A stretch of DNA of 33,491 nt from Oscillospiraceae bacterium (GTDB lineage: Bacteria > Bacillota > Clostridia > Oscillospirales > Oscillospiraceae): the NCBI GenBank assembly GCA_017621795.1, contig JAGASJ010000054.1, forward strand, positions 1 through 33,491. The letters are read 5' to 3'. Of the stretch, positions 16,562 through 25,957 are shown piece by piece. Below the pieces are notes generated by a model that was not told the origin of the DNA, made no database searches, and saw only the letters and a program-made list of their open reading frames with translations. Each line of letters begins with the position of its first letter. Position 1 is the first letter of the stretch. The position numbers were made by a program, and so were the translations under genes.

Positions 16562-17632
16562 ATGATGATTATGACTGGCTTGGCGCTGTTTGTGGTCCTA
16601 TTGGGTATGGGTTCCAAGGAAATAGGACTGCAGCGGGATAATTATAAGCCTTATTTGGTGATCACTGGAATTGTAGTGACCCTGGTAATGGGATTGCGCC
16701 ATCAATATGTGGGTACGGACACTTTTGCGTACATCTACAGGCACGAGGATCTGGCGACGATGCCGACCTTTAAGACCTTCTACGATGCAAACTTAGCAGA
16801 TTTGGATTTCTTGTTCTCGGAGACTGGCTATTATTTTTCCAGCTGGCTGTTCGGAAGAGCATTTCCTGACGGTTATGCGTGGATATTTGCCACCTCGGCA
16901 TTTATAACCTATTCCACCTGCCGATTCATCTATAAAAACTCCGGCGATGCGCCCCTGGCGTTATCCATTTATATCCTGCTGGGCCTGTTTACCTTTAATA
17001 TGAGCGGCCTTCGGCAGGCGCTGGCCATGTCCATCTGCCTTTGGGCTTATGAGCACGCCAAGCGGCACCGCTTGATCCCTTTTGTGCTGACGGTGCTGTT
17101 GGCGATGCAGTTTCATAAAACGGCAGTTTGTTTTGCGCCCATTTATTTTTTGCCGTGGCTGAAAAGAGGCTCCACCAATCTGATTATTTACTTTGTGCTG
17201 CTGATCATCTGCCTGTTCTCTGTGGATAAGCTGATTGCAAGCTACAATGCGTTCTCCGGGGAGGAGTATGAATTACAGAACGAGGTGGATGGTGGTGGTC
17301 TGAGCGTTATTTTGATATACCTTTTCTGTATCTTGATGGTGGTGCTTCGCCATCAATGCTTGAATATTCCCCACGTTCGTATGGCGTTTTACGGGGTGGT
17401 AGCAGGCTTTACAGCCTATATTACCCGTTACTTTTCCAACCAAATTTTGGAGCGTATCAGCTATTATTATTTCTACTTCAGCATCCTGCTGCTGCCCAGT
17501 GTGTTTAAGCTGCTTCCGGAAAAGGATCAGCGCTGGCTGCGGATCGTATTTTCTTTTCTCGCACTTTACCTGTTTGTGCACCGCATCAACAAGTCAAGCT
17601 TTGGACATTACAGATTTTTCTTTATGGATTGA
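16562..17632 (+). CDS. EpsG/Wzy-like polysaccharide polymerase, copy 2
   Basis: A second 356-residue EpsG-family membrane protein, co-linear with the preceding gene over its whole length: VMGLRHQYVGTDT, LFSETGYYF, FNMSGLRQALAMS, AMQFHKTA, DGGGLSV and ITRYFSNQILERISYYYFYF all have counterparts in copy 1. This is a tandem duplication that has diverged, most in the extracytoplasmic loops and C-terminus. GGGAGAG lies about 12 bases before the ATG. It may polymerise with a different linkage or repeat unit, or be a redundant copy; sequence alone does not decide. Confidence 0.87.
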   Translation: MMIMTGLALFVVLLGMGSKEIGLQRDNYKPYLVITGIVVTLVMGLRHQYVGTDTFAYIYRHEDLATMPTFKTFYDANLADLDFLFSETGYYFSSWLFGRAFPDGYAWIFATSAFITYSTCRFIYKNSGDAPLALSIYILLGLFTFNMSGLRQALAMSICLWAYEHAKRHRLIPFVLTVLLAMQFHKTAVCFAPIYFLPWLKRGSTNLIIYFVLLIICLFSVDKLIASYNAFSGEEYELQNEVDGGGLSVILIYLFCILMVVLRHQCLNIPHVRMAFYGVVAGFTAYITRYFSNQILERISYYYFYFSILLLPSVFKLLPEKDQRWLRIVFSFLALYLFVHRINKSSFGHYRFFFMD

Positions 17633-17650
17633 TCAAAAGGAGGTTCGCCG

Positions 17651-20038
17651 ATGAAGATCTTGCAGATCAACGCGGTATACAAACGCCTTTCTACCGGTAC
17701 CAATGTGTATGAGATCAACACACTGCTCAATCAGGTGGGGCATCAATGTGTGGCGGCCTTTTCCGAAGGTAAGGTAACAGATCCAACGACGGAATATAAG
17801 ATCGGACGGGCGGGAGGTCAAAAGCTGCACGCCCTGCTGTCCCGCATTACCGGTTTGCAGGGGTATTTCTCCCGTCACGCCACGAAAAAGCTGCTGCGGT
17901 ATATGGATGAATTCCAGCCGGATGTGGTGGTGCTGAACAATCTGCACGCCAATTACATCCATCTGCCGAAATTGCTCACCTATCTGGCGGAAAAGGACAT
18001 TCCCACGGTGGCGGTACTCCACGACTGCTGGTTTTATACCGGAAAGTGCTGCTTTTACACAGCCTCCGACTGCCAAAGATGGAAAGAAGGCTGCGGCAAT
18101 TGCCCGGCTGTCAGAAAGTATAATAAAAGCTGGGTTTTGGACCGGACGAAAAAGATGTTGGCAGATCGAGTCAGACTATTTGGCGCGATACCCCGGTTGG
18201 GTGTTATAGCGGTATCGGACTGGATTATGAATGAGGCGAAGCAGTCGCCGGTTTTTGCCAATGCTAAGCATATTACCCGTGTCCACAATTGGATCGATAC
18301 CGATGTTTTTACGCCTGCAGAAACGGTAGCTCCGGGGGAAAAGTCAAAGGGCAAGAAGCTGATCTTGGGCGTGGCAGCCATTTGGGAGACCCGGAAAGGG
18401 TTGGACACCCTTTTGTGGCTTGCAGAACAGCTGACCGATGAGGCGGATGTGATCCTGGTCGGAAAGCTTCCGGAAAACCGGAAATATCCTGCCAATGTAC
18501 ATATCATTCCTGCAACCTCCAATCAGGCGGCATTGGCAAAAATATATGCTGCGGCAGATGTTTTTGTGCAGCCGTCCTTGGAGGAGACCTTTGGCAAGGT
18601 CACGGCGGAAGCCTTGGCCTGCGGCACACCGGTGGTGTGCTTTGACAGCACAGCAAACCCGGAGCTGGTAGGCGAGGGCTGTGGTGCGATTGTTCGTTCG
18701 GGCGATTGGGAAGCAATGCTGCATCAGGTCAGAAGCATTCTCCAAAACGGAAAAGAAAGCTATACCCTGCAATGCCGGGCATCGGCCCTGGAACGGTTCA
18801 ATAAAGCCAATGCTGCAAAAAATTACGAAGCTTGTTTCGAGCGCCTGCAAGCCCGGGGAAAGAAGATTGTGCAGATCAATGCTACCTGTGGAAATGGCAG
18901 CACAGGCAAGATCGCTTTGTTTGTCGGTCAGCTATTGGACCGAAAGGGGATCGAAAACTATATTTTCTATTCCAGCGGACACAGCGATTACAAAAACGGC
19001 ATACGGTATACTTCAAAGTACTCTGTCAAGGTGCATGCGTTAATCTCCCGGATTCTGGGAAATTACGGATTTGAGAACAAGTGCGCCACAAGAAAACTCA
19101 TCGCCCATTTAAAAAGCATCAAGCCTGACATTATCCATATCCATAATGTCCATTCTCACGACTGTGATTTAAAGATGCTTTTTGACTATATTCGCAGGAA
19201 GAAAATCAAGGTATATTGGACCTTCCACGATTGCTGGGCCTTTACCGGGTATTGCCCTCATTTTGATGCAATCGGCTGTGAACAGTGGAAAACCCAGTGC
19301 CAAAAATGTCCTTTGGCGCATAAATATAGCTGGGTTTTCGATTGCTCTAAAACCAATTTTAACAAAAAGAAGGCGTTGTTCCGGGATGTGGATCTGACGA
19401 TCATTACGCCCTCTCGGTGGCTTGCCGCTCAGGTTCAGCAGTCCTTTTTGAAGGGCACACCGACTCATATTATCAATAACGGAATTGATTTGTCTGTATT
19501 TCAGCCAAGGGAAAGTGATTTCAGACAAAAATACAATTGTGAGGATAAATTCATTCTTTTGGGTGTTGCTTTCGGTTGGAGCGATAAAAAAGGATTGGAT
19601 GTTTTTGTGGAGCTTGCCAAACGACTTGATGCGCAATATCAGATTGTCCTGGTTGGTACAAATGAGATAATCGACAAAAAGCTTCCCTCGAACATCATCT
19701 CAATTCATAGAACGCAAAATCAAAAAGAGCTGGCGCAGATCTATTCTGCGGCAGATCTGATGATCAATCCCACCCGGGAGGACACATACCCCACTGTGAA
19801 TATGGAGGCGATTGCCTGCGGCACACCGGTTCTGACCTTTGATGCCGGCGGCAGCGGAGAGATCCTGGACGAAACCTGCGGGTGCATTGTGCCCAAAAAT
19901 GATATTGACCGTATGCAACGGGAAATTCTGCGTATTTCCAAGGATAGACCGTATTCGCAGGAAAGCTGTCTGAAAAAGGCAAAGCAGTTTAATCAGGAAG
20001 ATAAATTTGTGCAATATGTAGATTTGTACAAGGTTTAA
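17651..20038 (+). CDS. Tandem fused glycosyltransferase (two GT4 proteins in one chain)
   Basis: The 795-residue protein is two complete, related GT4 transferases joined end to end. Half one begins MKILQINAV, half two KKIVQINAT at about residue 404. Both halves have HDCW(F/A)(Y/F)TG followed by a four-cysteine cluster (C-x8-9-C-x6-C-x2-C ending in CP), a donor-binding EETFGKVTAEALACGTP or EDTYPTVNMEAIACGTP motif, and the same length. It could add two sugars in succession. AAGGAGG is 7 bases before ATG 17651. The second half is visibly more AT-rich than the first, and a GGGGAAAG lies just before the junction where a separate start could once have been. Confidence 0.88.
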   Translation: MKILQINAVYKRLSTGTNVYEINTLLNQVGHQCVAAFSEGKVTDPTTEYKIGRAGGQKLHALLSRITGLQGYFSRHATKKLLRYMDEFQPDVVVLNNLHANYIHLPKLLTYLAEKDIPTVAVLHDCWFYTGKCCFYTASDCQRWKEGCGNCPAVRKYNKSWVLDRTKKMLADRVRLFGAIPRLGVIAVSDWIMNEAKQSPVFANAKHITRVHNWIDTDVFTPAETVAPGEKSKGKKLILGVAAIWETRKGLDTLLWLAEQLTDEADVILVGKLPENRKYPANVHIIPATSNQAALAKIYAAADVFVQPSLEETFGKVTAEALACGTPVVCFDSTANPELVGEGCGAIVRSGDWEAMLHQVRSILQNGKESYTLQCRASALERFNKANAAKNYEACFERLQARGKKIVQINATCGNGSTGKIALFVGQLLDRKGIENYIFYSSGHSDYKNGIRYTSKYSVKVHALISRILGNYGFENKCATRKLIAHLKSIKPDIIHIHNVHSHDCDLKMLFDYIRRKKIKVYWTFHDCWAFTGYCPHFDAIGCEQWKTQCQKCPLAHKYSWVFDCSKTNFNKKKALFRDVDLTIITPSRWLAAQVQQSFLKGTPTHIINNGIDLSVFQPRESDFRQKYNCEDKFILLGVAFGWSDKKGLDVFVELAKRLDAQYQIVLVGTNEIIDKKLPSNIISIHRTQNQKELAQIYSAADLMINPTREDTYPTVNMEAIACGTPVLTFDAGGSGEILDETCGCIVPKNDIDRMQREILRISKDRPYSQESCLKKAKQFNQEDKFVQYVDLYKV

Positions 20039-20075
20039 GAACATGGATTTTTTGGGATTGGAGGAATTGGAATTT

Positions 20076-21173
20076 ATGAAAAAAATACTGTTTTTTATAA
20101 ATACACTACACGGCGGCGGCGCGGAAAAAGTGCTGGTTGACCTGGTGAACAATATGGATCCCGAAAAATACCGAATTACTGTGCAGACCTTGATAGATGC
20201 GGGTGCGCACAAAAAGTTGCTCAAAGATCATATCCACTATAAAGCGATTCTGAAAAATGCCAAGCTGTCCAAATGGGTCATCAAGTTGATGCCTGCGAAG
20301 CTGGTCTATAACTTGTTTGTTAAGGACAAGTATGATTATGAGGTCGCTTTTCTGGAAGGGTATCCCACAAGAGTTATTGCAAAATCTACCAACAAAAACG
20401 CCAAAAGGATTGCCTGGCTGCATACGGATCTGTTGCGTTTCCCGGACTCAGAAAATGCCTTTACCCGGTATTTTACAGAAAAAGCGGCTTACCAAAAATT
20501 TGACCGGATCGTGTGCGTATCAAATTCCGTAAAGGAAAGTCTGATAAAAAAATACGATATAGCCGGCTCAAAAATCTCGACGGTGTATAATGTGGTAGAC
20601 GATGAACAGATTCGGGTAAAAGCAAACCAAACAGAGAATATGATAGAACGGCCCGACGGTCCGCTGATCGTGTCCGTGGGACGTTTGATTGCGCAAAAAG
20701 GCTATGACCGTTTGCTTCGCATACATAAAAGTCTGATGGACGACGGACTACAGCATACGCTGTGGATCGTTGGTGAAGGGGAGAAGCGGCCGGAGCTGGA
20801 AGCATACATTCAGGAAAACAACCTCCAAAATGTATTGCTGTTAGGTTTTCAAAATAACCCCTACGTATACATGGCGAAAGCAGATCTGTTTGTGTCCTCG
20901 TCTGTTGCGGAGGGCTTTAGTACAGTAATTACGGAATCTGTTGTTCTGGGCGTGCCGGTGCTCTCCACCAATACGGCAGGTGCCTGTGAGCCTGTCGAAG
21001 CACCCCGATGCGGCATTGTGGTGAATACGGAATCGGAATTGTGTTGTGCAATAAAAAAAGTTTTATCCGACCCTTCTGAGTTTGAAAAGCTAAAAGTTAA
21101 GCTTGCAGACAGCAGAGCGTTTTTCAAGAAGCAGAGACTCGTTAAACAAGCGGAAAAGGTGTTCTCGGATTAA
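20076..21173 (+). CDS. Glycosyltransferase, GT4-type
   Basis: A 365-residue GT-B transferase. The N-terminal acceptor-side motif HGGGAEKVLVDLVN (about 10-23), the central SVGRLIAQKGYDRLL and the C-terminal donor motif SSVAEGFSTVITESVVLGVPVL are typical of GT4 enzymes that build lipid-linked repeat units. The open frame begins at ATG 20043, but GGAGG lies downstream of that and 11 bases before ATG 20076, which is preferred. AT-rich relative to the first genes of the operon. Donor sugar not assignable. Confidence 0.87.
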   Translation: MKKILFFINTLHGGGAEKVLVDLVNNMDPEKYRITVQTLIDAGAHKKLLKDHIHYKAILKNAKLSKWVIKLMPAKLVYNLFVKDKYDYEVAFLEGYPTRVIAKSTNKNAKRIAWLHTDLLRFPDSENAFTRYFTEKAAYQKFDRIVCVSNSVKESLIKKYDIAGSKISTVYNVVDDEQIRVKANQTENMIERPDGPLIVSVGRLIAQKGYDRLLRIHKSLMDDGLQHTLWIVGEGEKRPELEAYIQENNLQNVLLLGFQNNPYVYMAKADLFVSSSVAEGFSTVITESVVLGVPVLSTNTAGACEPVEAPRCGIVVNTESELCCAIKKVLSDPSEFEKLKVKLADSRAFFKKQRLVKQAEKVFSD

Positions 21174-21206
21174 CCAATAAGTTCAATCAAATGGAGTGTC
21201 GATGAA

Positions 21207-22232
21207 ATGATGTGCAGTAAAACAGATGTTCCTGTGGCACTGGTCTTTTTCAACAGACCGGAGCAGTTTCGGAAAGTGTTTGAAACCGTTCAAAGGGCGC
21301 GCCCTTCCAGGCTGTTCCTGATCCAGGATGGACCACGGCAGGGCAATGAAAATGATGCGGTTAATGTGGAAAAGTGCAGGCAGATCGTTGAGGATATTGA
21401 CTGGGAATGTGAGGTCACCACGGATTATTCTGAGGAGAATTTGGGTTGCGGTAAGCGGATATATACGGGCCTTTCCAAGTGCTTTGAATATGTGGACCGA
21501 CTGATTATTTTGGAAGACGACTGCGTGCCGTCCCCGTCCTTTTTCCCGTTTTGTGAAGAACTGCTTGAAAAGTATAAAAATGACGAACGGGTGGGAATGA
21601 TTACCGGAATGAATCACCTCAACACCTTTGATAAAGCAGATGGCGATTACATTTTTTCGGAGGTCGGGTCTATTGCAGGCTGGGCAACATGGCGCCGTTC
21701 GTGGAGCAATGTGAAATTTCAGCTTAATGAGACTGTTGAAGACGAGGAAGCAGTAAGACTGTTAAAAAATATGGGGAAATACTCTGTTAATCGGGGTTTT
21801 ATGATAAAAACCGCAATCAAGAAGAACGAGGAACAGAAAGCAGGGGAAAAACTCTCTTCCTGGTCGACCCAGTTTTCTCTGGAGCAGTTGCTTAATTCCC
21901 GTCTGGTGATTGCACCGAAGGTCAATTTAATGAGCAATATTGGTTTAACAGCGGAGTCTGCAAACAGTGCCAGCAGCATCAAGATGGTGCCCCGAGGTAT
22001 GCGTCCGTTGTATCGGCTCAAGCTTTATGAAATGGAATTTCCCCTAAAACACCCCAAGCATTTAGTCAATGATGTAGAATATGGCGAGCGGGTCAATAAA
22101 ATGATGTACCCCAACAAGGCTGTTTCCCTAATGAGAAAGGTCGAGTCTGTATTTTTGCGCGTAATCCATGGAGATATGAAGAGCATTATAAAAAGCCTGA
22201 AAAGAAGAATGAAGTGCATCTTTAAGCGATAA
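21207..22232 (+). CDS. GT-A fold glycosyltransferase (GT2-like)
   Basis: The 341-residue protein starts with a GT-A nucleotide-sugar domain: VPVALVFFNRPEQFRKVF at the N-terminus, and the metal-binding acidic motif ILEDDCVPSPSFF with EDD at 103-105. GSIAGWATWRRSW (about 160-172) matches a conserved segment of related sugar transferases in capsule loci. Metal-dependent and cytosolic, it would add one sugar to the growing lipid-linked unit. GGAGTG lies 8 bases before ATG 21207 (a second ATG follows directly). The C-terminus is very basic, suggesting membrane contact. Confidence 0.8.
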   Translation: MMCSKTDVPVALVFFNRPEQFRKVFETVQRARPSRLFLIQDGPRQGNENDAVNVEKCRQIVEDIDWECEVTTDYSEENLGCGKRIYTGLSKCFEYVDRLIILEDDCVPSPSFFPFCEELLEKYKNDERVGMITGMNHLNTFDKADGDYIFSEVGSIAGWATWRRSWSNVKFQLNETVEDEEAVRLLKNMGKYSVNRGFMIKTAIKKNEEQKAGEKLSSWSTQFSLEQLLNSRLVIAPKVNLMSNIGLTAESANSASSIKMVPRGMRPLYRLKLYEMEFPLKHPKHLVNDVEYGERVNKMMYPNKAVSLMRKVESVFLRVIHGDMKSIIKSLKRRMKCIFKR

Positions 22233-22245
22233 GGTGAAAATGCAA

Positions 22246-23766
22246 ATGAACAATTCGAAACAAATTAAACTTGGCGCCGCAATATCTTATTTCGCCATCG
22301 CGTTTAATATCATCGCCGGACTGATCTACACGCCGTGGATGATTTCCAAAATCGGAAACAGCAATTACGGCCTGTATACTTTGGCCACCTCGCTGATTAC
22401 CATGCTGATGGTGGATTTCGGTATGAGCGCGGCGGTGTCCCGTTTTGTTTCCAAATATAGGGCAGAAGGGGATCAATTGGCAATCGACCGCTTTTTGGGC
22501 GTGGTCTACAAGCTTTATGGGATCATTGCTGCGCTTGCCTTTGTTGTGCTTGCGGTCCTTTATTTCTTTATAAACAGCATTTACACCAATCTGTCTGCGG
22601 CGGAAATGGAGACGTTCAGAGGCCTTTACGTGATCGTGGGTCTGTATAGTGTGGTGTCTTTTCCGTTTATAACACTCAATGGCATTCTGAATGCCTATGA
22701 GCGCTTTATAGAGCTGAAGCTGGCGGATTTGTTCCACAAGGTGTTTATCATTGCAGCAATGGTTGTTTGCCTGCTGATGGGGCAGGGGGTTTATGCGTTG
22801 GTGCTGGTCAATGCGGTTGCCGGACTGCTGACCATTGCTGTGAAGCTGTATTTTATTAAGAAAAAAACCAAAATCAAGGTGCGGTTTGGCTACCGTGATC
22901 GCAGTATGCTCAAGGAGATCTTTACTTTCTCTGCGTGGATCACGGTCAGCAGTCTGGCGCTCAGACTGATCATCAATATTACGCCGTCTATCATTGTGGC
23001 TGTCTCGGCTACAGGTGCACTGGGGGCTGCGATCTTTGGCGTGGCAACCACTGTTGAGGGGTATGTGTACACTTTTGCCACTGCCATTAACGGGATGTTT
23101 ATGCCCAGAATTGCAAAAATCGTGCATGAAGGAAAAAAGCAGGAGCAGCTGATGCCCCTGATGCAGAAGGTTGGCAGACTGCAGTGTATCCTTTTGGGCG
23201 TTTTAATTGTGGGATTTGCGGCATTTGGTAAATCCTTTATAGCAGATATCTGGAACAAGCCGGATCTGGTAGAGAGCTATATCTGCGCCCTGCTTTTGAT
23301 CATTCCCAGCTTCTTCTTCCTGCCTATGCAGATCGCCAAAACCACGTTGATCGTGGAAAACAAGGTGAAGCTGGAAGCAACGGTGTTTCTCATTGTGGGC
23401 GTGCTGAATGTAGCGCTGTCTGCGGTGCTTTCCCACTATTACGGTGCCATCGGCGCGGCGGCTTCCATTTTCGTGGCCTATATGATCCGCAATGTTTTGA
23501 TGATCGTCATTTACCATCGGGTGCTTCAGCTGAATATGCTGCACTTTTTTAAAGAGGTCTATTTAAAGCTGATGCCGCAGCTGCTTGTTGCGTTGGGGAT
23601 CGGCCTTTTGTGCAGCCGCTTCAATCCCATTTCCAACGTGTACCTGCGGTTTGCGACAAACGGTTGCGTTTTGGTCGGCACATATTTAATAATAATGTGG
23701 TTCTGCGGCTTTAACGCATACGAAAAAGGAATGTTTAAGGCGCTACTGCGCAAATTCAGAAAATAA
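22246..23766 (+). CDS. wzx: Wzx-type polysaccharide flippase (MOP superfamily)
   Basis: A 506-residue integral membrane protein with about twelve to fourteen hydrophobic segments. The N-terminal pattern (AAISYFAIAFNIIAGLIYTPWM, then GNSNYGLYTLATSL) is characteristic of O-antigen/capsule Wzx exporters, which flip undecaprenyl-pyrophosphate repeat units to the outer face for the Wzy-like polymerase. AAGGTG lies 9 bases before ATG 22246; earlier in-frame starts (GTG 22234, ATG 22240) overlap or crowd that site. Its presence with EpsG proteins supports a Wzx/Wzy pathway. Confidence 0.9.
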   Translation: MNNSKQIKLGAAISYFAIAFNIIAGLIYTPWMISKIGNSNYGLYTLATSLITMLMVDFGMSAAVSRFVSKYRAEGDQLAIDRFLGVVYKLYGIIAALAFVVLAVLYFFINSIYTNLSAAEMETFRGLYVIVGLYSVVSFPFITLNGILNAYERFIELKLADLFHKVFIIAAMVVCLLMGQGVYALVLVNAVAGLLTIAVKLYFIKKKTKIKVRFGYRDRSMLKEIFTFSAWITVSSLALRLIINITPSIIVAVSATGALGAAIFGVATTVEGYVYTFATAINGMFMPRIAKIVHEGKKQEQLMPLMQKVGRLQCILLGVLIVGFAAFGKSFIADIWNKPDLVESYICALLLIIPSFFFLPMQIAKTTLIVENKVKLEATVFLIVGVLNVALSAVLSHYYGAIGAAASIFVAYMIRNVLMIVIYHRVLQLNMLHFFKEVYLKLMPQLLVALGIGLLCSRFNPISNVYLRFATNGCVLVGTYLIIMWFCGFNAYEKGMFKALLRKFRK

Positions 23767-23798
23767 AAGCTTAACTCCAAACGGAAGGATCAAGGATC

Positions 23799-24770
23799 AT
23801 GCAGGAAGAAATAGTACAAAAGCCTGTTCGGTACAGGCTTTTTGACAAGAAACATTTTGCCATTGTAAAAGGCATCAGCATTTTGATCGTCATATTTGCC
23901 TATATGGGCAGTCGTTATTTTAATTTCCACTATCTGTCTCCCGCAACAGGCATTGCCACGGCGGTATTTCTGCTGTGCTCCGGCTACGGGCTCAGCGAAG
24001 CCTTTAAGTACCGGGGAAGTCTGCGGCATTTTTGGGAAAGTAAAATCATAAAGGTTTGGGCGCCTTCAATGGTCAAGCTGTTGCTGGTGCACGGCATTTT
24101 GCTGAAGAACTTTTTCGGTTGGATGGATTATTACCCCTTGGCATTGTACGGCTGGTTTTTAAATCTGCTGTTTGCGGAATACTTGGTATTTTGGCTGCTG
24201 TTTAAGTTTGTAGAAGACCGAAAATTGCGTATTTTGGGACTTTTCGGCGTATCTGCGCTGGCTTTTTTGGTTATTCGGGACCTGCCGATCGCGGAGGGAC
24301 TGTTCTGTTTCCCCTTGGGTGTGTTGGCATCCCAGTATCACTGGAAGAACAAGATCCGGGCGCTGAATAATAAGCAAAGAGCGTATCTGTCCGCGGCACT
24401 GCTGGCAGTTGCAGGCTGTGCGTTTGTGTTGCGGAATATGTTTGCGGAGTATTTGCTTTTTAATGCAGTTTGGATGGTGATGAAGGTGTCACTGGCGATC
24501 CTTCTGATCTTAGGGGTCTATTTCCTGAGAAGCTTCCCTCTGCTTATGGCATTCGTACCGGTGGGCACCATATCCTATGCCCTTTATCTGACCTATGTAG
24601 AGGTGCTGGCACTGCTCAGTTACCGCCGTGACTGGAAGGCCGTAGCGGTGGTGTTGGCGATTTTGTTTGTCGTAGCGACGGCCTTTTATTTTGGCTGCCG
24701 CCTGGTAGAATACTGGAACAGAAAAATGCGCGATCGAAACCATGTGCATCTGCGGGGCAGTATGCGCTAA
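23799..24770 (+). CDS. Acyltransferase-3-like membrane protein lacking the usual histidine
   Basis: A 323-residue protein with about nine or ten membrane segments, matching the acyltransferase-3 (OafA/exopolysaccharide O-acetyltransferase) family in the N-terminal KGISILIVIFAY, LLCSGYGLSEAFKYRG and FWESKIIKVWAPS segments. In that family the first membrane helix ends in a conserved histidine needed for acyl transfer; here the same place reads Tyr (TAT, one base from His CAT). AAGGATC directly precedes the ATG. It may be inactive as an O-acyltransferase, use another residue, or have a scaffold role. Confidence 0.75.
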   Translation: MQEEIVQKPVRYRLFDKKHFAIVKGISILIVIFAYMGSRYFNFHYLSPATGIATAVFLLCSGYGLSEAFKYRGSLRHFWESKIIKVWAPSMVKLLLVHGILLKNFFGWMDYYPLALYGWFLNLLFAEYLVFWLLFKFVEDRKLRILGLFGVSALAFLVIRDLPIAEGLFCFPLGVLASQYHWKNKIRALNNKQRAYLSAALLAVAGCAFVLRNMFAEYLLFNAVWMVMKVSLAILLILGVYFLRSFPLLMAFVPVGTISYALYLTYVEVLALLSYRRDWKAVAVVLAILFVVATAFYFGCRLVEYWNRKMRDRNHVHLRGSMR

Positions 24771-24794
24771 AAGACGATAAAGGAGAGAGTCGGG

Positions 24795-25928
24795 ATGCTT
24801 TATTTCGGCGGTTTTGACCACATAACCAATCGACGCAAGGTGAATATGGCCGGGTGCAATAAGGTCAGATATATCAGCCATTTACTTAGTAGCCGGGGCA
24901 TCCCGGTGGAGATCCTGTCCAACAGTGCCACTGCGGCCCAAAAGCTTCCGGCACAAAAGGAGCAGGTGGAGGAGGGTATTGTTGCCTATTACCTGCCTGC
25001 GGCGCCCCGCAGTAAGCATAAACCGCTTCGTGCCCTCCGATATATGAAGCAGCGCATCCAGATTTTTGCGATGCTGATGAAGCGAACCAAAAGGGGAGAG
25101 CCAATGCTGATGTATCACGCCGACGGCTTTTACGGCACAGTGCGGCTGGCAAAATGGATCAAACGGTTCAAGCTGATTTTGGAAGTGGAGGAGCTGTACA
25201 GCGTCATTAAGCGCAAGTCTGAAAGAAAGCACAGGCGGGAAATGAAGTTCATCCAAAAGGCGGATGGCTATTTGTTTGTCTCCCAGCTTTTGGAGCAGCT
25301 TTGCAATAAAAAACACAAGCCTTACGTCATCAGCCACGGGGTTTATGGTGCAGAAAAGCAACTTTGTGCTCCTCGGGAGGACGAGAAAATTCACCTGGTG
25401 TATGCAGGCACCTTTAATCCGGCCAAGGGCGGTCCGTGGGCGGCAGTGCGCGCCGCGGCGTTCCTGCCGGACAAGTATCGGATGCATATACTGGGGGCTG
25501 CATCGGCTAAGCAAATTGCCCATCTGCACAAGCTGATCGACAGCATTTCGGAGGAATCGAAATGCCGGGTGACCTACGATGGCGTATGGCACGGGGAGGA
25601 TTTTGCCCGTGTTTTGCAGTCTTGTCATATCGGCCTGTCTACCCAAAATCCGGCGGGAGCGTATAACGATACCTCTTTCCCCTCAAAGATCCTGACGTAT
25701 TTGGCCAACGGCCTGCGGGTGGTCAGTGTGCGCATACCGGCGGTAGAGCATTCCGATGTGCACGGGCTCATTACATATTATGACGAGCATAAACCGGAAG
25801 AGATTGCCAAAGCCATCCTTTCCGTGGATGTAGAAGCGCCTTATGACAGCAGGGCGGAAATCAAAAAACTGGAAGATCGGCTTGCTTCGGAGCTGACAGA
25901 AATGATCACATCACTTCAAAAGCACTAA
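24795..25928 (+). CDS. Glycosyltransferase, GT4-like
   Basis: A 377-residue GT-B transferase. The N-terminal part has the acceptor-side NMAGCNKVRYISHLLSSRG pattern; the C-terminal part has LVYAGTFNPAKGG and a FPSKILTYLANGLRVVS donor segment typical of sugar transferases in capsule loci. GGAGAG sits about 6 bases before the ATG. It is eighth in the rightward operon. Substrate unknown. Confidence 0.82.
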   Translation: MLYFGGFDHITNRRKVNMAGCNKVRYISHLLSSRGIPVEILSNSATAAQKLPAQKEQVEEGIVAYYLPAAPRSKHKPLRALRYMKQRIQIFAMLMKRTKRGEPMLMYHADGFYGTVRLAKWIKRFKLILEVEELYSVIKRKSERKHRREMKFIQKADGYLFVSQLLEQLCNKKHKPYVISHGVYGAEKQLCAPREDEKIHLVYAGTFNPAKGGPWAAVRAAAFLPDKYRMHILGAASAKQIAHLHKLIDSISEESKCRVTYDGVWHGEDFARVLQSCHIGLSTQNPAGAYNDTSFPSKILTYLANGLRVVSVRIPAVEHSDVHGLITYYDEHKPEEIAKAILSVDVEAPYDSRAEIKKLEDRLASELTEMITSLQKH

Positions 25929-25957
25929 TTTTCCCGAAAAATAAAGGAGATTTTAAG

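Noticed and set aside
22222-23127. A 301-codon leftward open frame
   Set aside because: It is antisense to wzx; the protein is His/Asn/Gln-rich nonsense without motifs.
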